Positions 26,449 through 35,161 of a stretch of 64,000 bases of DNA are shown piece after piece. Source of the DNA: Alcanivoracaceae bacterium (GTDB lineage: Bacteria; Pseudomonadota; Gammaproteobacteria; Pseudomonadales; Alcanivoracaceae); the NCBI GenBank assembly GCA_029212745.1, contig JARGOL010000009.1:1-64000 (forward strand), given 5' to 3'. How positions within the stretch are numbered: the stretch's first letter is position 1; each line of letters starts with the position of its first letter. The notes under the pieces were generated by a model. The model was not told the DNA's origin. It saw only the letters and a program-made list of their open reading frames with translations, and ran no database searches. Both the position numbers and the translations under genes were made by a program.

Positions 26449-27801
26449 TCAGTTCAAGGCCGTGAGTGTAACAGGCAGGCCATCGGCCGGCACCGGCAGG
26501 CTGGTGGTGTCCACGGGCATCTCATAGCCGGGTGGCACCTGCCACTCGAAAGACTGTACGACCTGGTGAAGGATGGCCTTGACCTGCAGTTCGGCGAAAT
26601 GGAGACCGATGCATTTGTGGGCGCCGCCACCAAAGGGCACCCACGCGTAGGGATGGACCTTGTCTTCGCGCCGAGCCTCGGAGAAACGCTCCGGGTCGAA
26701 GCGGAACGGGTCCGGCCAGTATTCCTGCATGAAATGGGTGAAGTAGGGCGATACGTTGACCATGGTGCCTTCAGGAATGAAATAACCCTGGAACTCGCAG
26801 TCCCGTACGGTCCGTCGCGGCACGGACGGCACCGGTGCACACAGGCGCAATGCCTCCTTCATCACCAGCATGGCATCGGACAATGTGCCAAGCTGGTCGT
26901 ACTCCAGTGGCTCACTGCCCAGCGCCTCGCTCTGTGCCCTCACGCGTTGCTGCCATTCCGGGTAGCGGGCCAGGTAATAGAACATGGTCGACAGGGTGAT
27001 GGTGCTGGTGTCATGGGCGGCCATCATCAGGAAGATCATGTGGTTGACCACATCGTCATCACTGAAGCGCTCACCATCCTCTGTCTCGGCCCGGCACAGC
27101 ACGCTGAACAGGTCGCTGCCCTGGCTCCTGCGCTTGGCCGCGACCCGCTCGCGGAAGAACTTTTCCAGTACCTTGCGGCCGCGCAGGCCCCTGGCCCAGC
27201 GTGTGCCGGGCAGCGGATAACGGATCAGCGATGTGCCGGCACGCACGGTATCGATAAACGCCTGGTTGATGGCATCCGCCTCGGGCCCGAGTTCCTCGCC
27301 CATGAACACGTCCGTGGCCAGGTCCAGGGTGAGCTGTTTGATGGCCTTGAGCACGCTGAAGTTGGCTGACGGCTGCCAACGGCTGATGCCCTCGGCAATC
27401 TGCGGGCCCATGCGGGCCAGGTAGGCCTGCAGCACATCGCGGCTGAAGGCCTGTTGCATGATGCGCCGGTGCCAGCGGTGCTCCTCGAAGTCGAGCAGCA
27501 TGATGCCGCGATGGAAGAACGGGCCGATGAAGTAGTCCCAGCCCTTGCTGTTGGAAAACAGGTTGCCGCGGTTGAGGAATACAAATTCGTTGGCGTCCGC
27601 ACCCACCATCTGCACCATCTTGATGCCGAACAGTGACGCCCAGCTGACCGGGCCGTAGGCGTCATAGCGCTGACGCATCAGCGGAATCGGGTTGCGCATG
27701 AAATCCAGGGACAGGCCAACCAGCGGCAGGCCGTTGTCGCCCGGCACAGGCTTGAGGCCTGATCCCGGCGGTGGGGCGCTCAGGGGCGTCGCCTTGTACA
27801 T
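26449..27801 (-). CDS. Cytochrome P450
   Basis: Haem-thiolate monooxygenase, 450 residues from the ATG at 27801; the frame runs farther upstream but the real N-terminus is the proline-rich PPPGSGLKPVPGD. I-helix AAHDTSTITL, K-helix EALRLCAPVP (ExxR) and haem loop FGGGAHKCIGLHFAEL with ligand Cys397 are all intact. No N-terminal membrane anchor is obvious. It does not show the typical CYP153 alkane-hydroxylase I-helix pattern I know, so the substrate is open (fatty acid, terpenoid or sterol are possibilities). No dedicated ferredoxin reductase is adjacent; the small Rieske protein is not a usual P450 partner. Confidence 0.9.
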   Translation of the reverse strand: MYKATPLSAPPPGSGLKPVPGDNGLPLVGLSLDFMRNPIPLMRQRYDAYGPVSWASLFGIKMVQMVGADANEFVFLNRGNLFSNSKGWDYFIGPFFHRGIMLLDFEEHRWHRRIMQQAFSRDVLQAYLARMGPQIAEGISRWQPSANFSVLKAIKQLTLDLATDVFMGEELGPEADAINQAFIDTVRAGTSLIRYPLPGTRWARGLRGRKVLEKFFRERVAAKRRSQGSDLFSVLCRAETEDGERFSDDDVVNHMIFLMMAAHDTSTITLSTMFYYLARYPEWQQRVRAQSEALGSEPLEYDQLGTLSDAMLVMKEALRLCAPVPSVPRRTVRDCEFQGYFIPEGTMVNVSPYFTHFMQEYWPDPFRFDPERFSEARREDKVHPYAWVPFGGGAHKCIGLHFAELQVKAILHQVVQSFEWQVPPGYEMPVDTTSLPVPADGLPVTLTALN

Positions 27802-27990
27802 TGTTGTTCTCCGGCGGATGCTTGCCTTTTGGGATACCAGTGTTGCGTCTTGGCGGCAAGGGAAAGAAACATCGCAGGGGCGGCTATTTACCCACCGGAC
27901 TGCGTTGCTCGCCGCAATCACGCTGGCCGCCGCCGGGCAGCGCTGTGTATGATTGCCGCTGTTCACTCGCACAGGTCAAAGGAGTCCAGC

Positions 27991-28770
27991 ATGCGCCGGG
28001 TGGTATTCAACCAGAAGGGCGGAGTAGGGAAGTCAAGCATCACCGTGAACCTGGCGGCCATCAGTGCCAGCAAGGGCAAACGCACCCTGGTGGTGGATCT
28101 TGACCCGCAATGTAACGCCAGCCAGTACCTGATGGGAATGGAGTCATTCCAGGACGGCGAGGGGCCCAAGCCGAACATCGGCACCTTCTTCGGCCAGACG
28201 CTGTCGTTCCGGATCAAGGAAAAGAGCCCGCGGGAGTATGTCCACGCCACCGCGCAGGAAAACCTGTTCCTGATTCCGTCCAATGCCGAGCTGGGCGAGA
28301 TCGAGCACATGCTGGAAAGCAAGCACAAGATCTACAAGCTGCGCGGCCTGCTGAAGACGCTGGAAAAGGAATTCGACGCCATCTACATCGATACGCCGCC
28401 AGCCTACAACTTCTACACCCTGTCCGCCCTGATCGGGGCCGACCGGGTATTGATCCCGTTCGACTGTGATGCGTTCTCGCGCAAGGCGCTGTATACCCTG
28501 CTGGACAACATCCAGGAAGCCCGCGAAGACCATAATGAAGGCCTCGCCGTGGAGGGGATCATCGTCAACCAGTTCCAGCCCCGGGCCCGGCTGCCCCAGC
28601 AGCTGGTGGAAGAGCTGCTGCAGGAAGGCCTGCCCATGCTCAATACCCGCATTTCCGCCAGTGTCGTCATGCGGGAGTCCCATGACCGCGCCCAGCCATT
28701 GATCAATATGGCACCAAGGCACAAACTGACGGAAGAATTTGTGGCCCTGTTTGACGAACTGGATGGCTGA
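27991..28770 (+). CDS. Orphan ParA/MinD-family ATPase
   Basis: Deviant Walker-A ATPase, 259 residues, from ATG 27991 with AAAGGAG (the frame is open upstream but has no site). FNQKGGVGKSSITVNLA (6-22) carries both signature lysines; TLVVDLDPQCNASQY (about 32-46) is the Walker A' region, and IYIDTPPAYN the Walker B. There is no parB, so this is not a chromosome or plasmid partition pair. Such orphans position protein assemblies (for example chemoreceptors, carboxysomes, flagella). It is coupled by overlap to YkvA-like and DUF805 genes, so its cargo may be membrane-linked. Confidence 0.88.
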   Translation: MRRVVFNQKGGVGKSSITVNLAAISASKGKRTLVVDLDPQCNASQYLMGMESFQDGEGPKPNIGTFFGQTLSFRIKEKSPREYVHATAQENLFLIPSNAELGEIEHMLESKHKIYKLRGLLKTLEKEFDAIYIDTPPAYNFYTLSALIGADRVLIPFDCDAFSRKALYTLLDNIQEAREDHNEGLAVEGIIVNQFQPRARLPQQLVEELLQEGLPMLNTRISASVVMRESHDRAQPLINMAPRHKLTEEFVALFDELDG

Positions 28771-29168
28771 TGGCGCGCAACCACCACCAGATCAAGGCGG
28801 AAGCAGAAGCGGCTGAGATGCTCAGCCGCCCGCAGCTGGCCGCCCGCATGGCCAGCCGGGCGAGCTTTCGTGCGCAACGGTTCGCCCGTCGCATTGGCGG
28901 TGAGGCGTTGGCGGATCTGAATGACCTCGTGGCCATGGTGGGGGCCTGGGCCAGCGGCCGCTACCGGCGTATGTCGACATCTTCGCTGCTGGCCGCCCTC
29001 GGGGCGCTGATCTATTTCCTCATGCCGGTGGATTCCGTGCCGGACTTCCTGCCGGCCCTCGGGTTTGTGGACGATATCGCCATTGTCGCCCGGGTGATGA
29101 AGATGTTCAGGAAGGATATTGACGCGTTCCGCCAGTGGCGGGCTGAGCAGGAGGAAGAGCAGCAATGA
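28770..29168 (+). CDS. YkvA-family (DUF1232) membrane protein
   Basis: 132 residues; the C-terminal half has the DUF1232 signature ALIYFLMPVDSVPDFLPALG followed by FVDDIAIV. The N-terminal half is a soluble, positively charged helical stretch. Function of the family is not known. The ATG overlaps the ParA stop by one base, and its own stop overlaps the next ATG (ATGA), so the three genes form a coupled unit. Confidence 0.85.
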   Translation: MARNHHQIKAEAEAAEMLSRPQLAARMASRASFRAQRFARRIGGEALADLNDLVAMVGAWASGRYRRMSTSSLLAALGALIYFLMPVDSVPDFLPALGFVDDIAIVARVMKMFRKDIDAFRQWRAEQEEEQQ

Positions 29169-29836
29169 ATCCCTCTGATGACAACTACACGGCGCCCCGG
29201 GCCGGCTACCAGGGTAAAGGCCATATCGTGTATGAGGATATTAGCGCCTTTGGCTTGCGTCAGCGCCTGAACCGCCTGAGATTCGCCTGCTACAACCTGG
29301 CCAGCTATATTATCTGGTTCCTGCTCGGCCTTCTCTTGATGATCATGTTCAAGTACTGGGAGATGCCCACCTACGGAGCAGCGAGCTTCGGTCTCCTGGC
29401 CATTCTTTTCCTGCCATACTGGGTGTCCCTCGTCATTCGCAGACTGCATGATCTTGGCAGGAGCGGCTGGTGGTGGCTGCTGATGTTCGTGCCAATACTG
29501 TCTGCACCTTACAAGATGATGATGCCGGGAGCGACGACCACGATGTATCTCCTGATTCTTTTCTGGCCACTGTTCTATCTGTATCTGGTGGCCGGTGCCG
29601 GCACGCCGGGAATGAACCGCTACGGCACACCAAATCCCCAGAACGGGGTGCTGGTGAACGTTTTCGGGGGCCTGTTCTGGATATTCATGGTGCTTAACCT
29701 GCTGTTCAATTTTGCCGCTCTGGCGTTGTCATTCTTTGCGCCGGAAATGCTGGAACGCCTGCAGGATATTGATCCCCGCCAGCTTGGCGACCTGGAAGGA
29801 TTCAAGGAGGCCATGGGTCGACTGCTGCAACGTTGA
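29165..29836 (+). CDS. DUF805 family membrane protein
   Basis: Inner-membrane protein, 223 residues, four or five hydrophobic spans. The DUF805 marks are clear: RLRFACYNLA at the start of the first helix, VSLVIRRLHDLGRSGWWWLL in the middle, and GTPGMNRYGTPNP after the last conserved helix. An extra C-terminal helix and charged tail (about 165-223) extend beyond the core domain. Role unknown. Third gene of the ParA unit. Confidence 0.88.
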   Translation: MNPSDDNYTAPRAGYQGKGHIVYEDISAFGLRQRLNRLRFACYNLASYIIWFLLGLLLMIMFKYWEMPTYGAASFGLLAILFLPYWVSLVIRRLHDLGRSGWWWLLMFVPILSAPYKMMMPGATTTMYLLILFWPLFYLYLVAGAGTPGMNRYGTPNPQNGVLVNVFGGLFWIFMVLNLLFNFAALALSFFAPEMLERLQDIDPRQLGDLEGFKEAMGRLLQR

Positions 29837-29962
29837 CAGGGGCAGGTTCATGGGCTATTGCCGGGCCGTCAATGCACCGGTAAAGTTGAGGGGCAACGGG
29901 AGTAAAGCCCTGATTTTGCGGCCCGTTTTGGGTCCGCGCCAGGCAAAACACGGAGAATGATA

Positions 29963-30724
29963 ATGAAAAAGATTGCAGTCGCACTTTTGGTGCCGTGGCT
30001 CATGGTGGCCAACATGGCATCCGCGGCCATCACCCGCAACGCTCTGGACCAGGTTGCCGTTTCCGTCTGGCAGGTCCGTTCCGCCTTTCACGCCTTTACC
30101 GTCATGAACGGTGACCGCAAGTACGAGGGCCAGCTGGCCGACGTTATCGATCTCGGTAACGACAACGTGGCGTTGCTGGCTGAAGAGGCAGAAACCGATG
30201 CGGAACTCGGCCTGGTGACCGAGCTCGAGGATATGTGGCGTCGTTACACCGATCTTGCCGACAGCAACGAGATCGTCGACCTGGGCTATACCGACCGCTA
30301 CACCGTTCTGGACCTGGATACCCTGGCGCTGGACATGCACCAGCGTCTGCTGACCGCCCGCGAGGAACGTGACGGGCAGGGTGCTGACCTGATGACGCTG
30401 GCCGTGAAACTGCAGCGCATTGCCTCGGAGTACATGGGCATTGCCGCATCGCCGGATGGCGGCGGTACGGTGGGCTTTGGTGAAGGCCGGCTGGATTTCA
30501 AGGAAGCGGTGCCGGAATTCGAACAGCTGCTCGAGCAGGCCCAGGCAAAGTATGCCGGCAACGAGATGGTCACACGCTCATTGAACCAGGTGGCCGCCAA
30601 ATGGAACTTCATGCGCGAGTCGCTGGTGAAGTTCTACGAAAATTCCGTGCCCTTCGTGGTGCACCGTTATTCCGGCAGCATGGTGGATTCTCTCCAGCTT
30701 GCCGTTATCATGATGGACTCCTGA
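29963..30724 (+). CDS. Exported helical protein of unknown function, paralogue 1
   Basis: Periplasmic protein, 253 residues. The ATG at 29963 is preferred over 29957 because CGGAG is 7 bases away. A clear signal peptide (MKKIAVALLVPWLM, cut after ASA near 21) is followed by a fully helical domain. It shares with the next gene a WQxRxxFHxxxxxNG start, (V/I)xLQRI(A/S)SEYM in the middle and FVVHRYSGSM at the end, so the two are tandem paralogues. The helical layout with W-x-F and HRYS segments faintly recalls PilJ/NarX-type sensor bundles; that is speculative. No enzyme motif seen. Confidence 0.75.
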   Translation: MKKIAVALLVPWLMVANMASAAITRNALDQVAVSVWQVRSAFHAFTVMNGDRKYEGQLADVIDLGNDNVALLAEEAETDAELGLVTELEDMWRRYTDLADSNEIVDLGYTDRYTVLDLDTLALDMHQRLLTAREERDGQGADLMTLAVKLQRIASEYMGIAASPDGGGTVGFGEGRLDFKEAVPEFEQLLEQAQAKYAGNEMVTRSLNQVAAKWNFMRESLVKFYENSVPFVVHRYSGSMVDSLQLAVIMMDS

Positions 30725-30805
30725 CAGGGCCGTCAGGTTTCATCGCCCGGGGCCCTGCGGGGCCCTGATACAAGGATCGTGTTGTAACTGACAAGGACGC
30801 CGACC

Positions 30806-31591
30806 ATGACCCGCTTCATGCGCTGCCTGATGGCAGCTGTTTTCCTGTTTCCGTTTGCCGCCCGTGCAGAATGGTCGTCCACCGACCTGCTGCAGCTCCA
30901 GCTTGATGCCTGGCAGGCGCGTGGCGGCTTTCACCAGCTCTCCATTCGTGGCAATGCACCGGCAGACATCAGCTCGCTGCAGGATGTGCTCGACAGCGGC
31001 GAGGCGCACCTGGCCGTGTTGGCGGAAACCGCGTCACTGGAGTCCGAACAGACGCTGCTGTTGCAATTGCGCCAGGACTGGGAGCGTCTCGCCCGGCGTG
31101 CCCTTGATAATCCGCTGGCCACCCAGGGTTATGCCGATTACGAAGCGTTCAGTGAGTTGAATACCTTTACCCTGGCCCTGCACCGGGCCATCGGTGAGCG
31201 CCTGCGGGAAATGCCGGAACGGCCCATGGATGCGATGCTGGAACTGGCCATTCGCCTGCAGCGCATCAGCTCCGAGTACCTTGCCCTGACAGCCTTTCCG
31301 TCCGCAGGAATCAACGCCGGCACCCGTGAAGAGCCGCTGGATTTCTCCAGTGAGGCCATGGCGTTCGAGAAATCTCTGGACAAGCTGCAGGCGCAGTACG
31401 CCAGCAACGATGCCCTGTCCCGTACGCTCAAGCAGGTAGCCACACGCTGGTCGTTCATTCGCGGGGCGATTCCGGCGCTGGACGACCCAGGCTCTGCCAA
31501 GGTGCCGTTGCTGTTCCATCGTTACAGCGGTGACATTGCCGCCGACCTGTCGCTGGTGGCGAGCCTCGCCGGCGACGACGCCCAGGGCTGA
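30806..31591 (+). CDS. Exported helical protein of unknown function, paralogue 2
   Basis: Paralogue of the preceding gene, 261 residues, with its own signal peptide (FMRCLMAAVFLFPFAARA, cut near residue 22). Conserved features in the same order: WQARGGFHQL (about 33-42), LAVLAE, IRLQRISSEYLALTAF, LKQVATRWSFIRG and LLFHRYSGDI. Divergence is considerable, so the duplication is old and both copies seem kept. The 81-base gap holds only GC-rich sequence. Its stop abuts the stop of the convergent PHA-synthase-like gene. Function unknown. Confidence 0.75.
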   Translation: MTRFMRCLMAAVFLFPFAARAEWSSTDLLQLQLDAWQARGGFHQLSIRGNAPADISSLQDVLDSGEAHLAVLAETASLESEQTLLLQLRQDWERLARRALDNPLATQGYADYEAFSELNTFTLALHRAIGERLREMPERPMDAMLELAIRLQRISSEYLALTAFPSAGINAGTREEPLDFSSEAMAFEKSLDKLQAQYASNDALSRTLKQVATRWSFIRGAIPALDDPGSAKVPLLFHRYSGDIAADLSLVASLAGDDAQG

Positions 31592-32713
31592 TCAGTCGGA
31601 GCGCTCGGCCAGCCAGTCGGCGGTGATGCGCCAGGTGTGGTCGGGTGCCTTGCCACCGGCGAACACGCCGGCATGCCCGCCCGGAACCACCTCAAAGCGC
31701 TTGTCCGTGCCGCCGGTGACACGCATCACGTCCTTCGCGGCCGATATGCTGACGATGCGGTCGGTGGCGCCGGCAAACGCCAGCAGGCTGGCCCTGACCC
31801 GTGACAGGTCAGCCTCACGCTCACCGATGCGGATGCGTCCGCCGGCCAGGCCATTGGCAATCAGCATCTTCTCGATCACTTCCCGCACGGTGCCGCCCGG
31901 GTAATCCACCATGTCGTTGAACCACTGTCCCATGGTCATGTAATCGGTGATGTACTCGCGATCGCCAATGTTGCGCACCAGGTCCAGGTAGCTTTGCACC
32001 ACGCCCGGCGGATTGGTCATCTTGAAGCCCAGTGACAGCAGTTCCCCCGGCACATGGAACAGCTGCGTGTCGAGCGGTTCCAGGCGCATGCGGAACCAGT
32101 CATGCAGCTTCATCGCCGGAATGCTGAGCAGGCCAAGCACCTTGCCGTAGGGCCCGCTCTTGTGGAAGTTGACCGGGCTGGCAATGGTCACCAGGTTGCG
32201 CACCGGGGCGTCATGGGCGCCCATGTACATCAGGCAGAGCAGGCCGCCCATGCAGTAGCCCAGCAGCGATATGGTGTCGGCCTCGGCGTGTTTGCGCACC
32301 GCCGCCACGGCGGCCGGAAGCCACTGGTTGACGTAGGTGTCGAGGCTGATTTCCCGGTTCGAGTGTGACGGTTGGCCCCAGTCCAGCAGGTAGACGTCAA
32401 ACCCCCGCGCCATCAGGTACCGCACCATGCTGCGGGTGGGCATGATGTCGAAGGTCCAGGCATGGATGCCCAGTGCGGGCACCAGCAGCAGCGGCACCCG
32501 GTGGGTATGCGCGGCCACCGGCAGTTGCTGTTCCTCCACCTGGACAGTCTCGGTGGGGGGCAGGGTGTAGTGGCGCACGGCCATGATGCCGTCCCGGTAG
32601 ATTTCGTCCCAGGGCGTCTTGTCTACGCGGATGAAGCGTTGCGGGTGTCGGCGGCGCTCCACAGCGTGGGAGACAGCGCGCAGTCCCGTCCGTAACAGCG
32701 GTGTTCTGGGCAT
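31592..32713 (-). CDS. Class III PHA synthase-like alpha/beta hydrolase
   Basis: Alpha/beta-hydrolase of the PhaC type, 373 residues from ATG 32713 with GGAGGG just upstream. The nucleophile elbow is GYCMGG with Cys154 in the lipase-box place, as in polyhydroxyalkanoate synthases; then an FAGATDRIV aspartate region and PGGHAG histidine complete the likely triad. VYLLDWGQPSHSNR is also a PhaC motif. The size matches class III PhaC, but no PhaE subunit is adjacent, so polymerase activity needs a partner elsewhere or the protein acts as a hydrolase. Confidence 0.82.
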   Translation of the reverse strand: MPRTPLLRTGLRAVSHAVERRRHPQRFIRVDKTPWDEIYRDGIMAVRHYTLPPTETVQVEEQQLPVAAHTHRVPLLLVPALGIHAWTFDIMPTRSMVRYLMARGFDVYLLDWGQPSHSNREISLDTYVNQWLPAAVAAVRKHAEADTISLLGYCMGGLLCLMYMGAHDAPVRNLVTIASPVNFHKSGPYGKVLGLLSIPAMKLHDWFRMRLEPLDTQLFHVPGELLSLGFKMTNPPGVVQSYLDLVRNIGDREYITDYMTMGQWFNDMVDYPGGTVREVIEKMLIANGLAGGRIRIGEREADLSRVRASLLAFAGATDRIVSISAAKDVMRVTGGTDKRFEVVPGGHAGVFAGGKAPDHTWRITADWLAERSD

Positions 32714-32840
32714 GGGCCCTCCTGGCAAAAACCGGCAACTGCCGGAAAAACAAGGGCAATTATGACGCCATGCGCGCCCATGCGCCCTATGAAATTGAAT
32801 CAGCGGGCGCTAATCTTGCCCCACTGAGACGACAAGGTAA

Positions 32841-33332
32841 TTGACCACGGTGACTGACAAAAACGATCCCGGATACACCCGGCTGGACGCCTGCCGCCGC
32901 TTTGTCGAGTCGGTCAGGCACTCGCGCGAACTGGGTATTGAAGTGCTCGACGCGGTCGAGGAGCGCGTCACGGCGCGCATGCCCTGGGACGAGAAGCTGG
33001 TGGGCAATCCTGAAACCGGCGTGCTGCATGGCGGTGCCGTGTTTGCGTTTCTGGACCAGGTAGGCGGTCTCGCCAACGCCTGCCGGGTGTTTCCGGACTT
33101 CGAGATCACGCCCACCATCGACCTGCGCATTGATCACCTGCATGCGCCAGCACCGGGCAAGGCAGTGCTGGGCCGGGCAGAGTGCTACCGGCTCAGTCCC
33201 CATGTCGCCTTTGTCCGCCTTGAGGCCTTCGAGGAAGGGGTCGAGGACGATCCCATTGCCATGGGTCTCGCCACCTACATGCGCATGAAGATTCCGCGCG
33301 AGCAGATGAAGGGGTACAAGCGCGTTGGCTGA
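32841..33332 (+). CDS. Hotdog-fold (PaaI-type) thioesterase 1
   Basis: Hotdog acyl-CoA thioesterase, 163 residues. The key segment GVLHGGAVFAFLDQVGGLA (about 60-78) holds the conserved His-Gly-Gly and the helix acid, followed by TIDLRIDHLHAP. Starts are weak here: TTG 32841 or GTG 32850. It overlaps the second thioesterase by 8 bases, giving a likely co-translated pair that could form a heterodimer. Confidence 0.85.
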   Translation: MTTVTDKNDPGYTRLDACRRFVESVRHSRELGIEVLDAVEERVTARMPWDEKLVGNPETGVLHGGAVFAFLDQVGGLANACRVFPDFEITPTIDLRIDHLHAPAPGKAVLGRAECYRLSPHVAFVRLEAFEEGVEDDPIAMGLATYMRMKIPREQMKGYKRVG

Positions 33333-33777
33333 AGCACTGAAGACACTGATTGATGCCTGCCGGGCAGGTGAGGCGGACTACCAGAGCCTGGTGGACCGGG
33401 TGCCGTACGCCCGCTTTCTCGGCATTGAGCTGAACGCCATGGGCGAGGAGCTCACCTTTCTCCTGCCGCGCAAGGAAACCAATCTGGGCAACCCGACGTT
33501 GCCGGCGCTGCATGGTGGCGCCGTGGCGGGGTTCATGGAACAGGCGGCGCTGATTTTCCTGTTGCTGGAAATGGGCGAACCACGCCTGCCCAAGACCATC
33601 GACTTCACCATCGATTACCTGCGCGCGGGCCACTACCGCGATACCTACGCCGAGTGTCGCGTCACGCGGCTGGGGCGCCGGGTGGCCAATGTGCACATCT
33701 CCGCCTGGCAGGTACGCCGGGAGGACCCCATCGCCATCGCCCGGGCCCACTTCCTGCTGGCTGAAGAAACTGCTTGA
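33325..33777 (+). CDS. Hotdog-fold (PaaI-type) thioesterase 2
   Basis: 150 residues; hotdog helix ALHGGAVAGFMEQAAL (about 62-77) and TIDFTIDYLRAG (about 93-104) match its partner upstream. TTG start with AAGGGG upstream, inside the previous gene. The same tandem arrangement of two hotdog genes recurs at 57389-58334. Acyl substrate not predictable. Confidence 0.85.
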   Translation: MAEALKTLIDACRAGEADYQSLVDRVPYARFLGIELNAMGEELTFLLPRKETNLGNPTLPALHGGAVAGFMEQAALIFLLLEMGEPRLPKTIDFTIDYLRAGHYRDTYAECRVTRLGRRVANVHISAWQVRREDPIAIARAHFLLAEETA

Positions 33778-33782
33778 TAAAA

Positions 33783-33792
33783 GTTAGCTAAC
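33783..33792. promoter_or_regulatory. Possible operator palindrome GTTAGCTAAC
   Basis: Perfect 10-bp palindrome just after the hotdog pair, in an AT-rich 178-base gap before the ferritin-like gene. Similar short palindromes serve TetR-type regulators, but no regulator gene is adjacent. Confidence 0.25.
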
Positions 33793-33955
33793 CAACTGAA
33801 AATAAAAGAAAACATGGCTTTTGTGCCGTGTGCTCGCCCATTGTGATCAGGCGACAAACGGTGGCGGAATTGTCATTGAGCGACATTGTTCGCCCTGTCA
33901 TGGCCGGGTAGTGTCGAAGCACAAGATGACAAAAACCCGATCAGAGGTGTGCGCT

Positions 33956-35068
33956 ATGAAGATCAAACAGCTTGAGAATGCCCCCACGGAGGTGGCGATC
34001 TACGAGAGCTGGGATGGCCCGGGCAGTGATGATATCGAGGACAAGCTGACGCAGCAGCATGTTGAAGACGTGGTGCAGATCTTCCAGACCCCGCTCACCG
34101 GCCATTACAACTGGGATTACAGCAGCGCAGACGGGCGTATCCGCAAGCTCTACCGGCTGGGCAAGGAACTCAACTGGAACGCTGAGCTGGATGTGGACTG
34201 GAACCGCACCTTCCCCAAGTCGGAAGTGCCCATGGACCAGAACATGAACCCGTTTGTGGGCTGGGAACCGTTCGAGAGCATGCCGGAAGAAGAGAAGCTG
34301 CGCTTTGGCTGGCATAACCTGGCCTGGATGCTCGCCCAGTTCATGCATGGCGAGCAGGGCGCGTTGCTGGTGGCCTCCCAGTTGGCGTCCTGCGCACCCA
34401 CCTATGATGCCAAGCTGTATGCGGCGTCGCAGACCTTTGACGAAGCCCGGCACGTGGAAGTGTTCACCAAGTACCTGCAGGAGAAGGTGGGCATCCTGTA
34501 CCCGGTCAACAAGCACCTCAAGGCGCTGCTGGACAAGGTGCTGTCCGACCCGCGCTGGGACCTGAAGTTCATCGGCATGCAGATCATTATCGAGGGGCTG
34601 GCGCTGGCCGCCTTCAACACCCTCAAGCTCACCGCCCAGGATCCGCTGCTCAAGGACATCATTACCCTGGTGATCCGTGACGAGGCGCGTCATGTCACCT
34701 TCGGCGTCAATTACCTGGAAGACTTTGTCAGCACACTCAGCGATGAAGAACGCGAAGAGCGTGCCCAGTTTGCCTTCGAGGCCTGCGTGGTAATGCGTGA
34801 GCGCCTGATCGGCACCGACGTGTTCGAGCATTTCGGCTGGGATGTGGAGGCTGCCCGTGAGAAGGCGCTGGAGTCGCAGCTGATGGCGTCCTTCCGCAAC
34901 CTGCTGTTCACCCGTATCATGCCCAACCTCAAGCGCATCGGCCTGTTGACGGACACTGTGCGACCGAAGTTTGAGGAACTGGGCATCCTGCAGTTCGAGA
35001 ACCTGGTGGATGACGGCGAGATCGACTGGGCGGAGCTGTCGAAGCCGCTCTACGAAGAAGCCGGCTGA
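33956..35068 (+). CDS. Ferritin-like diiron protein
   Basis: Carboxylate-bridged diiron protein, 370 residues from ATG 33956 (AGAGGT upstream). Two metal half-sites are visible: MHGEQGALL with FDEARHVEVF, and IIIEGLALAAF with VIRDEARHVTFG, the Glu...(D)ExxRH pairs of ferritin-like oxygenases. The N-terminal 90 residues are an additional domain, with DVDWNRTFPKSEVP. It may be an oxygenase or oxidase on a lipid substrate; family members lack clear functions. A terminator follows, so it is a single-gene transcript. Confidence 0.82.
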   Translation: MKIKQLENAPTEVAIYESWDGPGSDDIEDKLTQQHVEDVVQIFQTPLTGHYNWDYSSADGRIRKLYRLGKELNWNAELDVDWNRTFPKSEVPMDQNMNPFVGWEPFESMPEEEKLRFGWHNLAWMLAQFMHGEQGALLVASQLASCAPTYDAKLYAASQTFDEARHVEVFTKYLQEKVGILYPVNKHLKALLDKVLSDPRWDLKFIGMQIIIEGLALAAFNTLKLTAQDPLLKDIITLVIRDEARHVTFGVNYLEDFVSTLSDEEREERAQFAFEACVVMRERLIGTDVFEHFGWDVEAAREKALESQLMASFRNLLFTRIMPNLKRIGLLTDTVRPKFEELGILQFENLVDDGEIDWAELSKPLYEEAG

Positions 35069-35086
35069 GTCTGGCAGTGGCAGAAG

Positions 35087-35111
35087 AGCCCGGCTTCGCC
35101 GGGCTTTTTTT
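35087..35111 (+). terminator. Intrinsic terminator after the diiron gene
   Basis: AGCCCGG (35087-35093) pairs with CCGGGCT (35099-35105) around CTTCG, followed by an eight-T run. 18 bases after the stop. Confidence 0.92.
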
Positions 35112-35161
35112 ATGGCCGCTTTTGCGGCTCTGGACGGAAGTGAGCATGACAACACCGTGGG

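Noticed and set aside
25765-27369. 534-residue plus-strand frame across the GT2 and P450 genes
   Set aside because: Crosses two real minus-strand genes and has no recognisable domain.
27991-28770. Plasmid partition system
   Set aside because: No ParB, no parS-like repeats; neighbours are chromosomal-type membrane proteins.
31592-32713. Simple lipase
   Set aside because: The nucleophile is Cys in GYCMGG and the PhaC-type LLDWG motif is present, so a PHA synthase-like assignment is better.
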